A stretch of 64,000 nucleotides of DNA. It comes from Photobacterium sanguinicancri. GTDB taxonomy: Bacteria > Pseudomonadota > Gammaproteobacteria > Enterobacterales > Vibrionaceae. Positions 27,275 through 37,635 of this stretch are shown here, piece after piece (positions within the stretch are counted from its first letter, which is position 1; each line of letters starts with the position of its first letter). The position numbers and the translations under genes are program-made. The stretch lies in contig NZ_AP024850.1 in the NCBI RefSeq assembly GCF_024346675.1, positions 2,604,001 through 2,668,000 of the forward strand, written 5' to 3'. The notes under the pieces are model-generated. The model searched no databases. It was not told the origin of the DNA and saw nothing but the letters and a program-made list of their open reading frames with translations.

Positions 27275-29167
27275 TTAGTTTGTAGCTGTATCCAAAGCTG
27301 GGTAAGCAACTTCAGAGGTATCGCGTAACACTTGAAGTGTTGCCATTACATCTTGCTGAGCGTGCATTTGCTCAAGTTGTTGTGCCATTTGGCTATCAGT
27401 CGCAATAGCTTCAACGTCATTTTCTACAACCTTATCAAGCGCAACAATAACAACATTGCCAGATGCATCACGCGTCATACCGTACACAGCTTTACCGTCA
27501 ACAGGTTTTGCTAATGTAAATACAACTCGCGCGATAGTTGGCTCACCGCCATTACGAGCGATAGTTTGAGCTTCACCAAAGCTCAAGCTTTCAGTTGCTA
27601 GAATATCAGAATTACCTTCACGCAACGCTGCAATTACTTCGTCAGCTTTTTGCTGTGCTTGTTGCTCACCTTTTTGTGCCGCTAATCTGCCTTTAACAGA
27701 TGATGCAACTTCATCGAACGGTAATACCGACTCAGGGCGAGATTCTTCAACACGAACAACAATGACATGCTCAGGTGCAAGTTCAATCACATCTGAGTTA
27801 AGGCCATCCTCAAGCACTTCAGGGCTTAATAGCGCACGGAAAACAGCTGGATTCTTCAATATTTCAGGTGCATCCGCTTCTGAAATAAAGTCTGTTGTGT
27901 GTACATCAGCACTCACAGCAGCTGCTGCATCTTCTAGTGAATCTGGCATTTCATACGCCGTTTTCGCTAGTGTTTCTTGCATTTCGTAGAACACTTCAGC
28001 CGCTTTTTGATCGCGAAGGTCAGCAAGGATGCTGTCTTTAACGTCAGCTAAAGGTTTAACTACTGACGCTTTAACCGCATCAAGTTTAATGATGTGGAAA
28101 CCAAACGCAGATTGAACAACACCTGAGATATCACCAGCATTTGCTAATGCAAAAGCAGCCTTATCGAATTCAGGGTCCATCACGCCAGCTTCCATCCAGT
28201 CAAGCTTACCGCCATCTTTCGCACTGAATGTATCATCAGAATCTGTTGCAGCGAGTGCACCAAAATCTGCACCTTCATTTAGCTTCACTAATACCGCTTC
28301 TGCTTTTGCTTTCGCTTCGTCGCTGTCACCTTGAATAAGGATATGGCTAACTTGGCGCTGCTCTGCACTGCTGTATTTCGCGTGATGATCGTCATAGTAG
28401 GCTTCTACTTCGCCATCAGAAATAGCGATAGTGTCTTTCAGGCCTTTACCTGAAAGCTCGATGTAAGCCACTTTAACTTGCTCTGGGCGTGTAAACTGCT
28501 GAGGATTTTGATCGTAATATGCTTGGATTTCTTCGTCAGTAATTTCCGCTTTCTGCGTAAATTCATCTAAAGAAAGCGTTAGCGTGCGTACTTCACGCTG
28601 CTGAATTTCTAACTTACGCAGTGCTACTAGCTCATTGCTTAATGCGAAGTCACTGCCCTGAATAGCAGCAAGGAACTGTTGACGAAGCATGTCGCCACGC
28701 ATGTATTCAGCAAATTGATCTGGGGTGAAGTTAGAACGACGCAACAACATGTTGTATGTATCGTTATCAAACTTACCGTCACGTTGGAATTCAGGCATAG
28801 TCACAATCGTTTGACGAACTTGCTCATCACTAATGCGTAAGCCTAGCGCATGAGCGCGTTGTTCGATCAGAACATCGTTAACCATACGATCAAGCACACT
28901 ACGACGGAACTGTTTTACATACTCTGGATCGCCTAATAGCGTTGCAAAGTAATCACCCAGTTGTGACTGCATGCGGTTACGTTCGTTTTGGTAGGCTTGT
29001 TCAAATTGACGTTGACCAATTTCTTGATCACCTACTTTTGCAGCTGCTTGTTCACTGCCGCCTGCAAGGTAGCTACCTACACCTGCGAAGACAAAAGAGA
29101 AAATGATAAGGCTAAGAATAATCTTAACCCAAATGCTGCTAGCGCCTTCGCGCAATCGCTCCATCAT
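27275..29167 (-). CDS. ppiD: Periplasmic folding chaperone PpiD
   Basis: 630-aa inner-membrane-anchored chaperone at the SecYEG exit. The N-terminal anchor is residues 13-36 (IWVKIILSLIIFSFVFAG). A SurA-like N domain follows (QEIGQRQFEQAYQNERNRMQ, like E. coli). A parvulin PPIC domain lies around residues 265-360 (VSHILIQGDSDEAKAKAE, GGKLDWMEAGVMDPEFD, FGFHIIKL). The C-terminal parvulin-like half is divergent. In E. coli the parvulin domain has lost isomerase activity, and the same may hold here. It lies downstream of hupB, as in E. coli. Confidence 0.95.
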   Translation of the reverse strand: MMERLREGASSIWVKIILSLIIFSFVFAGVGSYLAGGSEQAAAKVGDQEIGQRQFEQAYQNERNRMQSQLGDYFATLLGDPEYVKQFRRSVLDRMVNDVLIEQRAHALGLRISDEQVRQTIVTMPEFQRDGKFDNDTYNMLLRRSNFTPDQFAEYMRGDMLRQQFLAAIQGSDFALSNELVALRKLEIQQREVRTLTLSLDEFTQKAEITDEEIQAYYDQNPQQFTRPEQVKVAYIELSGKGLKDTIAISDGEVEAYYDDHHAKYSSAEQRQVSHILIQGDSDEAKAKAEAVLVKLNEGADFGALAATDSDDTFSAKDGGKLDWMEAGVMDPEFDKAAFALANAGDISGVVQSAFGFHIIKLDAVKASVVKPLADVKDSILADLRDQKAAEVFYEMQETLAKTAYEMPDSLEDAAAAVSADVHTTDFISEADAPEILKNPAVFRALLSPEVLEDGLNSDVIELAPEHVIVVRVEESRPESVLPFDEVASSVKGRLAAQKGEQQAQQKADEVIAALREGNSDILATESLSFGEAQTIARNGGEPTIARVVFTLAKPVDGKAVYGMTRDASGNVVIVALDKVVENDVEAIATDSQMAQQLEQMHAQQDVMATLQVLRDTSEVAYPALDTATN

Positions 29168-29262
29168 AACTTGCCGTATCTCCTAATTGTTCGAGCTGGC
29201 AGGGTTGTGTTAGCTGCTTCATGGATGAAATTAAAGCTAACAAAGACACCGGTATAAAATGT

Positions 29263-29287
29263 AAAAAAGCGCATCTTGATGATGCGC
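29263..29287 (-). terminator. Terminator after hupB
   Basis: 7-bp stem GCGCATC/GATGCGC with a 5-base loop and six U on the minus strand, 74 bases after the hupB stop. Confidence 0.75.
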
Positions 29288-29360
29288 CCTTTCTGTCGGT
29301 TATTTCACCAAGTTAGACTTAGTCAATGCGTAATGCAAATAACCTAAGGGCAAAGCCCTC

Positions 29361-29633
29361 TTAGTTTACAGAATCTTTTAAAGCTTTACCTGGTTTAAAA
29401 CCTGGAACTTTAGCTGCTGCGATTTGGATCTCAGCACCAGTTTGTGGGTTACGACCCGTACGCGCTGCACGCTCACGTACAGAGAAGGTACCGAAACCGA
29501 CAAGAGCAACTTGATCACCATCTTTTAGGGTGTCAGAAACAGCATCGATAAATGCATCAAGTGCACGACCTGCTGATGCTTTAGAAATATCTGCGCCTTC
29601 GGCAATCTTATCTACTAACTGAGTTTTGTTCAC
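29361..29633 (-). CDS. hupB: DNA-binding protein HU-beta
   Basis: Nucleoid protein that bends DNA as homo- or heterodimer. The 90 aa match E. coli HupB along the full length: [60 protein letters not shown]. The true start is GTG at 29633: AGAGGGG stands 8 bases before it and the length becomes exactly the family's 90. A longer in-frame reading from 29690 would add 19 residues not found in HU proteins. A close ATG eight bases upstream of the GTG is out of frame. Confidence 0.97.
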   Translation of the reverse strand: MNKTQLVDKIAEGADISKASAGRALDAFIDAVSDTLKDGDQVALVGFGTFSVRERAARTGRNPQTGAEIQIAAAKVPGFKPGKALKDSVN

Positions 29634-29792
29634 GATTTCATCCCCTCTATGAACATTGTCCGTAATATCCACAATGGCACGGACAATCAAATTAACTTAG
29701 ACCTAATTATACCAGTACTATCAACCGATGAAGTGTGTAAGCCTTGATTTTGTTAGGCTTACAGCAAAATTAGACCTATCTTATAGCTAGAG

Positions 29793-29836
29793 GAAAAAAC
29801 GCTGACAAGCCTTTTCGTGCTTGATAGCGTTTTTTC
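29793..29836. terminator. Terminator after lon
   Basis: 11-bp outer stem GAAAAAACGCT/AGCGTTTTTTC with an inner CAAGC/GCTTG pair. Six A lead in and six T lead out, so it gives a U run on either strand; it lies 6 bases beyond the lon stop. Confidence 0.85.
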
Positions 29837-29841
29837 TTCAC

Positions 29842-32214
29842 TTAACTTTGCTGCATGTCACTCTTTTGAGTTTCAACCAGCTCAATACCTGATGGGTTGT
29901 TTTGCAGTGCAATTGTAAGCACTTCATCAATCCACTGGACTGGGCAGACTTTAAGATCAGCAATTACGTTGTCTGGAATCTCTTCCAAATCACGCTCATT
30001 CTCTTTCGGAATCAGTACTGTCTTAATGCCGCCACGGTGCGCGGCAAGCAATTTCTCTTTCAAGCCACCAATCGGTAATACTTCACCACGTAGCGTAATT
30101 TCGCCCGTCATTGCAACATCTGCACGTACTGGGTTACCCGTTAAGCTAGAGACCAACGCTGTGCACATTGCGATACCGGCACTTGGACCATCTTTCGGTG
30201 TTGCACCTTCAGGCACGTGAACGTGAATATCACGTTTCTCGTAAAAATCAGGGTTTACACCAAGATGTTCAGCACGGCTACGTACAACCGTCATTGCTGC
30301 TTGAATCGACTCTTGCATCACATCGCCAAGTGAACCAGTGTAAGTTAACTTACCTTTACCTGGCATAGATTCAGTTTCAATCGTTAATAGATCGCCACCT
30401 ACTTCTGTCCACGCAAGGCCTGTCACTTGTCCAATGCTATTGCTTTCGTCTGCTTTACCGTAATCAAAGCGTTGAACACCAAGATAATCTTTCAGATTTT
30501 CCATGGAAATAGACACTTGCTTAATGTCTTTGTTCAATAAGATTTCTTTTACTGCTTTACGGCACAATTTAGAAATTTCACGCTCAAGGCTACGTACACC
30601 TGCTTCACGCGTGTAGTAACGAATAATACCCGTTAGTGCAGAGTCGTCGACGTTAATCTCAGCAGGCTTCAAACCATTGCGCTGAATTTGCTTATCTAAC
30701 AGGTGACGCTTAGCAATATTAAGCTTCTCATCTTCGGTATAACCCGACAGACGAATCACTTCCATACGGTCAAGTAGCGGCCCTGGAATATTCATAGAGT
30801 TAGACGTTGCTACAAACATAACGTCTGACAAGTCGTAGTCTACTTCTAGGTAATGATCGTTAAACGCGCTGTTTTGCTCTGGGTCTAGCACTTCTAGTAA
30901 TGCAGATGATGGGTCACCACGCATATCAGAAGACATCTTGTCGATTTCATCCAGTAGGAATAGTGGGTTTTTCACTTCCACTTTTGCCATTTTCTGAATT
31001 AGCTTGCCCGGCATTGAGCCAATATAGGTACGACGGTGTCCACGGATTTCCGCTTCATCGCGTACGCCACCTAGCGCCATACGGGTGTACTTACGACCCG
31101 TAGCTGCTGCAATCGACTGACCCAGCGACGTTTTACCGACACCAGGAGGACCAACCAAACATAGGATTGGGCCTTTTAGCTTGTTGATACGGCTTTGTAC
31201 TGCGAGGTATTCAAGAATACGTTCTTTAACACGCTCTAGACCGTAGTGGTCAGCGTTAAGGACTTCTTCGGCTTTAGCCAAGTTCTTCTTCACTTTTGAA
31301 CGCTTGTACCATGGTACACTCAGCATCCAATCAATGTAGCCACGAACAACCGTTGCTTCGGCTGACATTGGCGACATCATTTTAAGCTTTTGAAGCTCTT
31401 GCTCTGTTTTTTCTTTTGCTTCAGCAGGCATTTTCGATTCTTCGATTTTAAGCTTCAAAGATTCGAACTCATCTGGCGCATCATCAAGCTCACCCAATTC
31501 TTTTTGGATCGCTTTCATTTGCTCGTTGAGGTAATACTCACGCTGGCTTTTTTCCATCTGCTTCTTCACGCGACCGCGAATGCGTTTTTCAACTTGAAGC
31601 AAATCGATTTCAGATTCCATCATTGCCATCAAGAACTCAAGGCGTTCTACGATATCAATGATCTCTAGTACTTTTTGCTTATCGGCTAATTTAAGCGGCA
31701 TATGCGCGGCAATCGTATCGGCAAGGCGTGCAGCCTCATCGATGCCATTAAGCGATGTCAGTACTTCAGGTGGGATCTTTTTATTCAGCTTGATAAAGCC
31801 TTCAAACTGACTGATCGCAGTACGTACAAGTACTTCCTGTTCACGCTCGTCCATTTCTGGCGTAACCAGAAACTCAGCTTGCGCTGTAAAGAAATCATCG
31901 TCAGAGAGGTTTTCAACTTTTGCACGCTGCTGACCTTCGACAAGTACTTTAACCGTGCCGTCTGGTAGTTTCAGCAATTGGAGAATCGTAGCGACAGTAC
32001 CAACATCATACATGTCCTCGATAGAAGGCTCATCCGTGGCCGCTTCTTTCTGAGCCACCAACAGAATTTGTTTGTTGTTATCCATAGCCGATTCAAGGCA
32101 ACGAATAGATTTTTCCCGGCCCACAAACAATGGAATAACCATATGAGGGTAAACCACTACATCGCGTAATGGCAGAACGGGTATATCAAGGCGTTCAGAA
32201 CGCTCCAAGTTCAT
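29842..32214 (-). CDS. lon: ATP-dependent protease Lon
   Basis: 790-aa AAA+ serine protease (E. coli 784) that degrades misfolded and regulatory proteins. The N-terminal substrate domain starts IPVLPLRDVVVYPHMVIPLF. Walker A is GPPGVGKTSLGQ, Walker B LFLLDEIDKM, and the catalytic Ser lies in PKDGPSAGIAMC. The catalytic Lys region is IGGLKEKLLAAHRGG. It has its own heat-shock promoter (see 32249-32276), separated from clpX by a terminator. Confidence 0.98.
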   Translation of the reverse strand: MNLERSERLDIPVLPLRDVVVYPHMVIPLFVGREKSIRCLESAMDNNKQILLVAQKEAATDEPSIEDMYDVGTVATILQLLKLPDGTVKVLVEGQQRAKVENLSDDDFFTAQAEFLVTPEMDEREQEVLVRTAISQFEGFIKLNKKIPPEVLTSLNGIDEAARLADTIAAHMPLKLADKQKVLEIIDIVERLEFLMAMMESEIDLLQVEKRIRGRVKKQMEKSQREYYLNEQMKAIQKELGELDDAPDEFESLKLKIEESKMPAEAKEKTEQELQKLKMMSPMSAEATVVRGYIDWMLSVPWYKRSKVKKNLAKAEEVLNADHYGLERVKERILEYLAVQSRINKLKGPILCLVGPPGVGKTSLGQSIAAATGRKYTRMALGGVRDEAEIRGHRRTYIGSMPGKLIQKMAKVEVKNPLFLLDEIDKMSSDMRGDPSSALLEVLDPEQNSAFNDHYLEVDYDLSDVMFVATSNSMNIPGPLLDRMEVIRLSGYTEDEKLNIAKRHLLDKQIQRNGLKPAEINVDDSALTGIIRYYTREAGVRSLEREISKLCRKAVKEILLNKDIKQVSISMENLKDYLGVQRFDYGKADESNSIGQVTGLAWTEVGGDLLTIETESMPGKGKLTYTGSLGDVMQESIQAAMTVVRSRAEHLGVNPDFYEKRDIHVHVPEGATPKDGPSAGIAMCTALVSSLTGNPVRADVAMTGEITLRGEVLPIGGLKEKLLAAHRGGIKTVLIPKENERDLEEIPDNVIADLKVCPVQWIDEVLTIALQNNPSGIELVETQKSDMQQS

Positions 32215-32248
32215 ATTTTTCTCACTTCCGTTCAGTTGTATATCTGAG

Positions 32249-32276
32249 TATATGGGGGTAAAGCCTCAAGATTCAA
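32249..32276 (-). promoter_or_regulatory. Sigma-32 heat-shock promoter of lon
   Basis: On the minus strand, TTGAATC (32270-32276), 12 bases, then CCCCATATA (32249-32257), 34 bases before the lon ATG. The E. coli lon heat-shock promoter has the same -35 core and -10 box with the same spacer length as I recall it. This is the sigma-32 pattern. Confidence 0.8.
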
Positions 32277-32296
32277 CGGCAGAAACAAGAGAAAAT

Positions 32297-32325
32297 AAAA
32301 AAGGAGGCCTTAGCCTCCTTTTTTT
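32297..32325. terminator. Terminator after clpX
   Basis: 12-bp stem AAAAAAGGAGGC/GCCTCCTTTTTT with loop CTTA; works on either strand, placed between clpX and the lon promoter. Confidence 0.88.
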
Positions 32326-32351
32326 AGTCATTCTGGGCGGTAATTAAGCAA

Positions 32352-33632
32352 TTACTCAGCACCAGCAGCTTGATTTTCATTATTTTCGTAAATCAGTAAA
32401 GGCTCAGACTCACCTTTAATTACTGATTCATCAATAACAACTTTACTGACGCCTTCCGCTGAAGGAAGTTCGTACATAGTATCAAGCAATACAGCTTCTA
32501 CGATTGAACGTAGACCACGTGCACCTGTTTTACGCTCCATTGCTTTGCGAGCAATAGCAACAAGCGCATCATCACGGAACTCAAGCTCAACATTTTCAAG
32601 CTCAAGCAGTGCTGCATACTGCTTTGTTAGTGCGTTTTTAGGTTCACGTAAGATCTGTACTAGTGCATCTTCATCTAGCTCGCTAAGAATAGCAGCTACA
32701 GGTAGACGACCAATAAATTCAGGGATCAAACCGTATTTAACCAGATCTTCTGGCTCAACCTTTTGGAATAAATCACTCAATGTACGTGAGTCTTCTTTAG
32801 AGCGAACATCCGCACCAAAGCCAATACCCGTACCTGTTGCAACACGCTGCTCTACGACTTTATCAAGCCCAGCAAACGCACCGCCACAAATGAATAATAT
32901 TTTCGATGTATCCACTTGCAGGAATTCCTGCTGTGGGTGCTTACGACCACCTTGTGGTGGAACTGACGCAACAGTACCTTCGATCAGTTTCAACAATGCT
33001 TGCTGAACACCTTCACCCGATACATCACGTGTGATCGATGGATTGTCTGACTTACGAGAAATCTTATCGATTTCATCGATGTAAACAATACCACGCTCCG
33101 CTTTAGCGACGTCGTAATCACATTTTTGCAGTAGCTTCTGGATGATGTTTTCTACATCTTCACCAACGTAACCCGCTTCAGTCAGCGTTGTTGCATCAGC
33201 CATTGTAAAAGGAACATCCAGCATACGCGCAAGAGTCTCAGCCAGTAATGTTTTACCACTACCCGTAGGACCGATTAGCAAGATATTACTCTTACCAAGC
33301 TCTACGCCTTCGCTTGTTGTATCGCCATTACGTAAACGTTTGTAATGGTTGTATACAGCAACAGCCAGCACTTTTTTCGCATGGTTTTGACCGATTACAT
33401 AATCGTCAAGATTGGTGCGAATTTCTTGCGGTGTTGGAAGCTCATTGCCATCACGCTTTGGCATCACTTCTTTGATTTCTTCGCGAATAATGTCGTTACA
33501 AAGATCGACACACTCATCGCAAATATAAACAGAAGGGCCAGCAATCAGCTTACGAACTTCATGTTGGCTTTTGCCGCAGAAAGAGCAATAAAGCAGTTTC
33601 CCACTACCATTCTCTTTTCGCTTATCTGTCAT
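32352..33632 (-). CDS. clpX: ClpXP unfoldase subunit ClpX
   Basis: 426-aa AAA+ hexameric unfoldase. The N-terminal zinc-binding domain is visible ([20 protein letters not shown]). It has Walker [13 protein letters not shown], Walker [11 protein letters not shown] and the ClpP-docking IGF loop (TGIGFGADV). The last residues [10 protein letters not shown] are low complexity. SD AGAGG at 8 bases. clpP lies 113 bases upstream. The RpoS adaptor RssB is encoded at 41047-42180 in the same window. Confidence 0.98.
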   Translation of the reverse strand: MTDKRKENGSGKLLYCSFCGKSQHEVRKLIAGPSVYICDECVDLCNDIIREEIKEVMPKRDGNELPTPQEIRTNLDDYVIGQNHAKKVLAVAVYNHYKRLRNGDTTSEGVELGKSNILLIGPTGSGKTLLAETLARMLDVPFTMADATTLTEAGYVGEDVENIIQKLLQKCDYDVAKAERGIVYIDEIDKISRKSDNPSITRDVSGEGVQQALLKLIEGTVASVPPQGGRKHPQQEFLQVDTSKILFICGGAFAGLDKVVEQRVATGTGIGFGADVRSKEDSRTLSDLFQKVEPEDLVKYGLIPEFIGRLPVAAILSELDEDALVQILREPKNALTKQYAALLELENVELEFRDDALVAIARKAMERKTGARGLRSIVEAVLLDTMYELPSAEGVSKVVIDESVIKGESEPLLIYENNENQAAGAE

Positions 33633-33745
33633 CCGCTAACCTCTTTTCGGGTTTAACCCCATCATTGCCTTGTTTTGAGTGTATAACAACTCTGGTTATT
33701 TTGCTCCGTGCCAACTGTTAGCGAGCTCGAAGAAAACCACCAAAT

Positions 33746-34369
33746 TTAGTCACGTTTATTCAAAACAGCATCAACTAAGCCGTATTCAACAGCTTGATCT
33801 GCAGACATAAAATTATCACGATCAGTATCGCGCTCAACCACTTCAAGCGGTTGGCCAGTATGCTCTGCTAACAAGTTATTCAGTTTTTGCTTGATGGTCA
33901 GAATTTCTTGAGCATGGATCTGAATATCAGAAGCCTGCCCTTGGAATCCACCCAATGGCTGGTGAATCATTACGCGAGAGTTAGGTAATACAAAACGCTT
34001 ACCTTTCGCGCCACCAGCAAGTAAGAATGCGCCCATTGAACATGCTTGGCCCATACATACTGTGCTTACATTTGGTTTAATAAACTGCATGGTGTCGTAA
34101 ATCGACATACCAGCAGTCACGCTACCGCCTGGCGAGTTAATGTATAGGAAGATGTCTTTGTCTGGGTTTTCAGACTCAAGAAATAGCAACTGTGCAACTA
34201 CTAAGTTTGCCATATGATCTTCAACCTGACCGGTTAAGAAAATCACACGCTCTTTTAATAGTCGGGAATAAATGTCGTAGGAACGTTCACCACGAGAAGT
34301 CTGCTCGACCACCATAGGAACCAGCGCATCCATAATTGGCGACATGGCGTTTTTTTCTTGGTAGCTCAT
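33746..34369 (-). CDS. clpP: ATP-dependent Clp protease proteolytic subunit ClpP
   Basis: 207-aa tetradecameric serine protease. The catalytic triad is visible at the same numbers as in E. coli: S111 (QACSMGAFL), H136 ([11 protein letters not shown]) and D185 (DTDRDNFM). The propeptide region [14 protein letters not shown] differs slightly from E. coli; processing probably occurs before ALVPMV. It lies between tig and clpX. Confidence 0.98.
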   Translation of the reverse strand: MSYQEKNAMSPIMDALVPMVVEQTSRGERSYDIYSRLLKERVIFLTGQVEDHMANLVVAQLLFLESENPDKDIFLYINSPGGSVTAGMSIYDTMQFIKPNVSTVCMGQACSMGAFLLAGGAKGKRFVLPNSRVMIHQPLGGFQGQASDIQIHAQEILTIKQKLNNLLAEHTGQPLEVVERDTDRDNFMSADQAVEYGLVDAVLNKRD

Positions 34370-34474
34370 AACGTTATTTCCCTAAAATAAATGGCCCGAA
34401 TGAAATGACTCACACGGACCATTGTTAGCAGAAGATTCGAAGCAAAGTCAAATCTCTACAGTAATTTCAGTAAA

Positions 34475-35776
34475 TTAAGCAGCAGGTTGGTTCATTAGCT
34501 CGTTAAAACCAACTTCTGTTTCTGTAACCTGTGCTTTAGCAATTAGCGCATCGATTGCTTGCTCTTCTAGAGCAACGTTACGCATATTGTTCATCATTTG
34601 CTCGTTTTGCTCGTAGTAAGCAACAACTTCTGTTGGATCTTCGTAAGCTGAAGCCATTTCGTTGATTAACGCTTTAACACGCTCGTCATCCGCTTTTAGC
34701 TCTTCAGACTTGATTACAGCACCAAGAAGAAGACCAACAACTACGCGACGCTTAGCTTGTTCTTCGAACAATTCACGTGGTAGCTCAGGCATGTTTTTAG
34801 CGTCGCCGCCAAAACGTTGTGCCGCTTGTTGACGAAGAACATTGATTTCTTGGTCGATAAGCGCAGCTGGAACAGCGATGTCGTTTTGCTCGATTAGGCC
34901 GTTAAGTACTTGGTCTTTAATGCGACCTTTAACAGCTTGCTTCATTTCACGTTCCATGTTCTTACGAACTTCAGCTTTTAGGCCGTCTACAGAACCGTCG
35001 TTCACACCGAACTTAGCAACGAACTCTTCAGTAAGCTCAGGTAGTTCTTGCGCTTCTACTTTGTGTAGTTTGATAGCGAAAGATGCTGCTTTACCTTTTA
35101 GGTTTTCAGCATGGTAATCTTCAGGGAAAGCGACTTCTACAGTGAACTCTTCGCCCGCTTTCTTACCAACGATGCCATCTTCAAAACCAGGGATCATACG
35201 ACCTTGGCCCATAGCAAGTGCGAAACCTTCAGCTTTACCGCCGTCGAATTCTTCGCCGTCGATAGAACCGTTGAAGTCGATAGTTACACGGCTGTCAGCA
35301 ACAGCAGCAACGTCAGCTTCAGACCACGTAGCTTGTTGCTTACGTAGTGTTTCGATCATTGTATCAACGTCTTCAGCTTTAACTTCTACTGCTGGTTTTT
35401 CAACTGCAATTTTGTCTAGGCCTTGAAGTTCGATTTCTGGGAAGATTTCGAAAGACGCTTTGAATACTAGGTCTTTACCTTCAGCGAACTCAACTGGAGT
35501 AAAAGTAGGCGCGCCAGCTGGGTTGATTTTTTCTTTAACGATCGCTTCGATGAAGTGACGTTGCATTACTTCGCCCATTACTTCTTGACGAACAGATGCA
35601 CCAAACATGCGAGCAACCATTTTGATTGGCGCTTTACCTGGACGGAAACCATCGAAACGACGATTTTTAGCGATTTTTTGCAGTTCAACTTTTACTGCAT
35701 CTTCGATGTTTGCAGCAGGAACTGTGATAGTTAGATGGCGCTCTAGGCCTTCAGTGGTTTCAACGGTAACTTGCAT
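34475..35776 (-). CDS. tig: Trigger factor
   Basis: Ribosome-bound folding chaperone and prolyl isomerase of 433 aa. The N-terminal ribosome-docking loop [10 protein letters not shown] is present. The FKBP-type domain covers about residues 150-245 ([37 protein letters not shown]), followed by the helical arms. The ATG at 35776 is preceded by GAGG at 9 bases; an in-frame TTG 15 bases upstream is not needed. Its promoter is at 35954-35982. Confidence 0.97.
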   Translation of the reverse strand: MQVTVETTEGLERHLTITVPAANIEDAVKVELQKIAKNRRFDGFRPGKAPIKMVARMFGASVRQEVMGEVMQRHFIEAIVKEKINPAGAPTFTPVEFAEGKDLVFKASFEIFPEIELQGLDKIAVEKPAVEVKAEDVDTMIETLRKQQATWSEADVAAVADSRVTIDFNGSIDGEEFDGGKAEGFALAMGQGRMIPGFEDGIVGKKAGEEFTVEVAFPEDYHAENLKGKAASFAIKLHKVEAQELPELTEEFVAKFGVNDGSVDGLKAEVRKNMEREMKQAVKGRIKDQVLNGLIEQNDIAVPAALIDQEINVLRQQAAQRFGGDAKNMPELPRELFEEQAKRRVVVGLLLGAVIKSEELKADDERVKALINEMASAYEDPTEVVAYYEQNEQMMNNMRNVALEEQAIDALIAKAQVTETEVGFNELMNQPAA

Positions 35777-36187
35777 TTTATTTAACCTCAAAACTTACTC
35801 AGATCACTGAGTGATGTTGCCGATCAGTTCAATCTGACGGTGGCATCCTTTCGTGTTATGGCGATTTAGATAAACCTACCACAACGCCTTAATTCTGATA
35901 ATTTCTAACGCTGCTGACAAAAGCAGTCTCTAGGATAGAAATTAAAACGCGGCATTATAACGGTCTGATACTCTCAGGTCGAGACTACAGCCCACAAACC
36001 ATGACTTCTCAACAAAATAGGGGCTAAAAATCGATTTTCAAGGGAAATATGAAAAAAAAACGGTTTAGATGCCGATTTTGTGCACAGGCAAGCAATTGGT
36101 AACAAATGATTGTTTGAAGTATGAACAGGAAGTTCGGGTAAATGATGTAATAAAACAAGACAGAAAGGGAAGCTATTCGCCTAAACG
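35777..36187. other. About 410-base upstream region of tig
   Basis: No ORF supported. It holds the tig promoter (35954-35982), which implies an untranslated leader of roughly 170 bases with a small hairpin CTGCT/AAGCAG near 35911-35926. The part 36000-36187 shows nothing recognisable beyond the tRNA terminator at its end. Confidence 0.5.
35954..35982 (-). promoter_or_regulatory. Sigma-70 promoter of tig
   Basis: On the minus strand TCGACC (35977-35982), 17 bases, then a perfect TATAAT (35954-35959). Confidence 0.65.
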
Positions 36188-36223
36188 AAAAAAGCCGTAT
36201 TTAGTTTTCACTAAATACGGCTT
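36188..36223 (-). terminator. Terminator after tRNA-Arg
   Basis: 14-bp perfect stem AAGCCGTATTTAGT with a 4-base loop, then U-rich sequence on the minus strand, 11 bases after the tRNA 3' end. Confidence 0.88.
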
Positions 36224-36233
36224 CTCGAAATAA

Positions 36234-36310
36234 TGGTACGCCCTGCAGGATTCGAACCTGCGACCACATCCTTAGAAGGGACGTGCTCTATCCAGCTGAG
36301 CTAAGGGCGC
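36234..36310 (-). tRNA. argU: tRNA-Arg (anticodon UCU)
   Basis: 77 bases on the minus strand with the CCA end encoded (36234-36236). It folds as a cloverleaf: acceptor GCGCCCT with AGGGCGT (one G-U at the top), D-arm AGCTCAGCTGGATAGAGCA, anticodon loop CTTCTAA with UCU, T-arm GCAGGTTCGAATCCTGC. It is nearly the same as E. coli argU and reads AGA/AGG. It stands alone with its own promoter and terminator. Confidence 0.97.
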
Positions 36311-36340
36311 ACTACAACGCATGCTGCGTTATGGGTCAGA

Positions 36341-36368
36341 ATTATACGTTGCTACTCTCTAAGGTCAA
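36341..36368 (-). promoter_or_regulatory. Promoter of tRNA-Arg
   Basis: Minus strand TTGACC (36363-36368), 16 bases, perfect TATAAT (36341-36346), followed by a C-rich discriminator (CTGACCC). Confidence 0.75.
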
Positions 36369-36548
36369 CGGTTTTTCCCTTTTTTTAATGTCCTACACTT
36401 CAAACGGTTAAACTTAAACCAATCTAACGCTATAGCGGCTAATTATGGTGAATCCCCCAGCAAGCCATTGACGTTTTTTCGCTCAACTGAACATCCACTC
36501 ACATCTGCAAGTGCCAATCTAAAAATACTAGTTTCTTGTCCCAACATA

Positions 36549-36564
36549 ATGCAAACGTTTGCGT
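36549..36564 (+). promoter_or_regulatory. PurR operator upstream of folD
   Basis: ATGCAAACGTTTGCGT, a near-perfect palindrome fitting the PurR box (core GCAAACGTTTGC), 143 bases before the folD start. Confidence 0.78.
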
Positions 36565-36706
36565 TATAGATCTTGCTCACAGTATCTGCGACAATATCTC
36601 ATCAATAATGATTGATGAAAATTACAGTCAATGCGCATTAATCATTATTATTTTATCGTTGATATGCTACGGCTTTGTTCGCTAGCAATAAGTCATAAGG
36701 AAAACC

Positions 36707-37561
36707 ATGAGCGCTCAAATTATTGATGGCAAAATCATTTCACAAACAGTTCGTCAAGAAGTCGCAGCACGCGTAAAAGCACGTGTTGATGCTGGCCTTC
36801 GCGCGCCAGGGCTTGCTGTTGTTCTGGTTGGCCAAGATCCAGCTTCTCAGGTTTACGTGGGTAGTAAGCGTAAAGCCTGTGAAGAAGTGGGGTTTATCTC
36901 TAAATCTTTTGACTTACCAACAACAACCAACGAAACAGAGCTGCTCGCTTTAATTGCAGAGTTGAATGCCGATAAAGAAATCGATGGTATTTTGGTTCAG
37001 CTCCCCCTGCCCGCGGGCATGGATAGCACTGTGATTCTCGAGAGTATTGCACCAGAGAAAGATGTGGATGGTTTCCACCCCTACAATGTCGGTCGTTTGT
37101 GCCAACGTATGCCTAAGCTACGCTCATGTACGCCAAAAGGCATTATTACCCTACTGGAACGTTACAACATCCCAACACGCGGCAAGCACGCTGTTGTTGT
37201 TGGTGCATCAAATATTGTTGGACGTCCGATGACCATGGAATTATTACTGGCAGGTGCAACGACAACAACATGTCACCGCTTCACTCAAGATTTAGAAGGC
37301 CATGTTCGTCAAGCAGACATCGTGGTGGTGGCTGTCGGTAAACCAAATTTCATTCCAGGCGATTGGATTAAAGAAGGTGCGACCGTGATCGATGTGGGTA
37401 TCAACCGTTTAAGTACAGGGAAGCTTGTCGGTGATGTTGAATTTGATGTCGCGAAAACAAAAGCAAAACACATTACACCCGTTCCTGGCGGTGTTGGCCC
37501 AATGACAGTGGCAACACTTATAGAAAACACCCTATTAGCATGTGAACAATTCCACAGTTAG
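36707..37561 (+). CDS. folD: Methylenetetrahydrofolate dehydrogenase/cyclohydrolase FolD
   Basis: Bifunctional enzyme interconverting 5,10-methylene- and 10-formyl-tetrahydrofolate, the one-carbon donor for purines. The 284 aa show the catalytic Lys region [38 protein letters not shown], the NADP motif [13 protein letters not shown] and [15 protein letters not shown] PurR box upstream fits purine control. A strong terminator follows. Confidence 0.98.
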   Translation: MSAQIIDGKIISQTVRQEVAARVKARVDAGLRAPGLAVVLVGQDPASQVYVGSKRKACEEVGFISKSFDLPTTTNETELLALIAELNADKEIDGILVQLPLPAGMDSTVILESIAPEKDVDGFHPYNVGRLCQRMPKLRSCTPKGIITLLERYNIPTRGKHAVVVGASNIVGRPMTMELLLAGATTTTCHRFTQDLEGHVRQADIVVVAVGKPNFIPGDWIKEGATVIDVGINRLSTGKLVGDVEFDVAKTKAKHITPVPGGVGPMTVATLIENTLLACEQFHS

Positions 37562-37582
37562 TTTTGGGGACTCCTCGAAAAC

Positions 37583-37612
37583 AAAAAAGCAGCTTGAATA
37601 AGCTGCTTTTTT
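37583..37612. terminator. Terminator between folD and galU
   Basis: 13-bp perfect stem AAAAAAGCAGCTT with loop GAAT, ending in T residues; A-rich on the other side, so bidirectional between convergent genes. Confidence 0.9.
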
Positions 37613-37635
37613 ATTAACTGGATACCAATATAAAG

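Larger units (their letters stand above)
36311..36706. other. 396-base tRNA-Arg/folD divergent region
   Basis: Contains the tRNA promoter (36341-36368), a PurR operator (36549-36564) and a long AT-rich inverted repeat in the folD leader (AATAATGATTGATG at 36604-36617 with CATTAATCATTATT at 36636-36649, 13 of 14 paired). No ORF. Confidence 0.6.

Noticed and set aside
29341..29372. Hairpin AGGGC/GCCCT at the hupB 3' end as its terminator
   Set aside because: It overlaps the stop codon and has a short stem; the hairpin at 29263-29287 with six U is the better terminator.
29634..29690. 19-residue N-terminal extension of hupB
   Set aside because: HU proteins are 90 aa; the GTG at 29633 with AGAGGGG explains the start.
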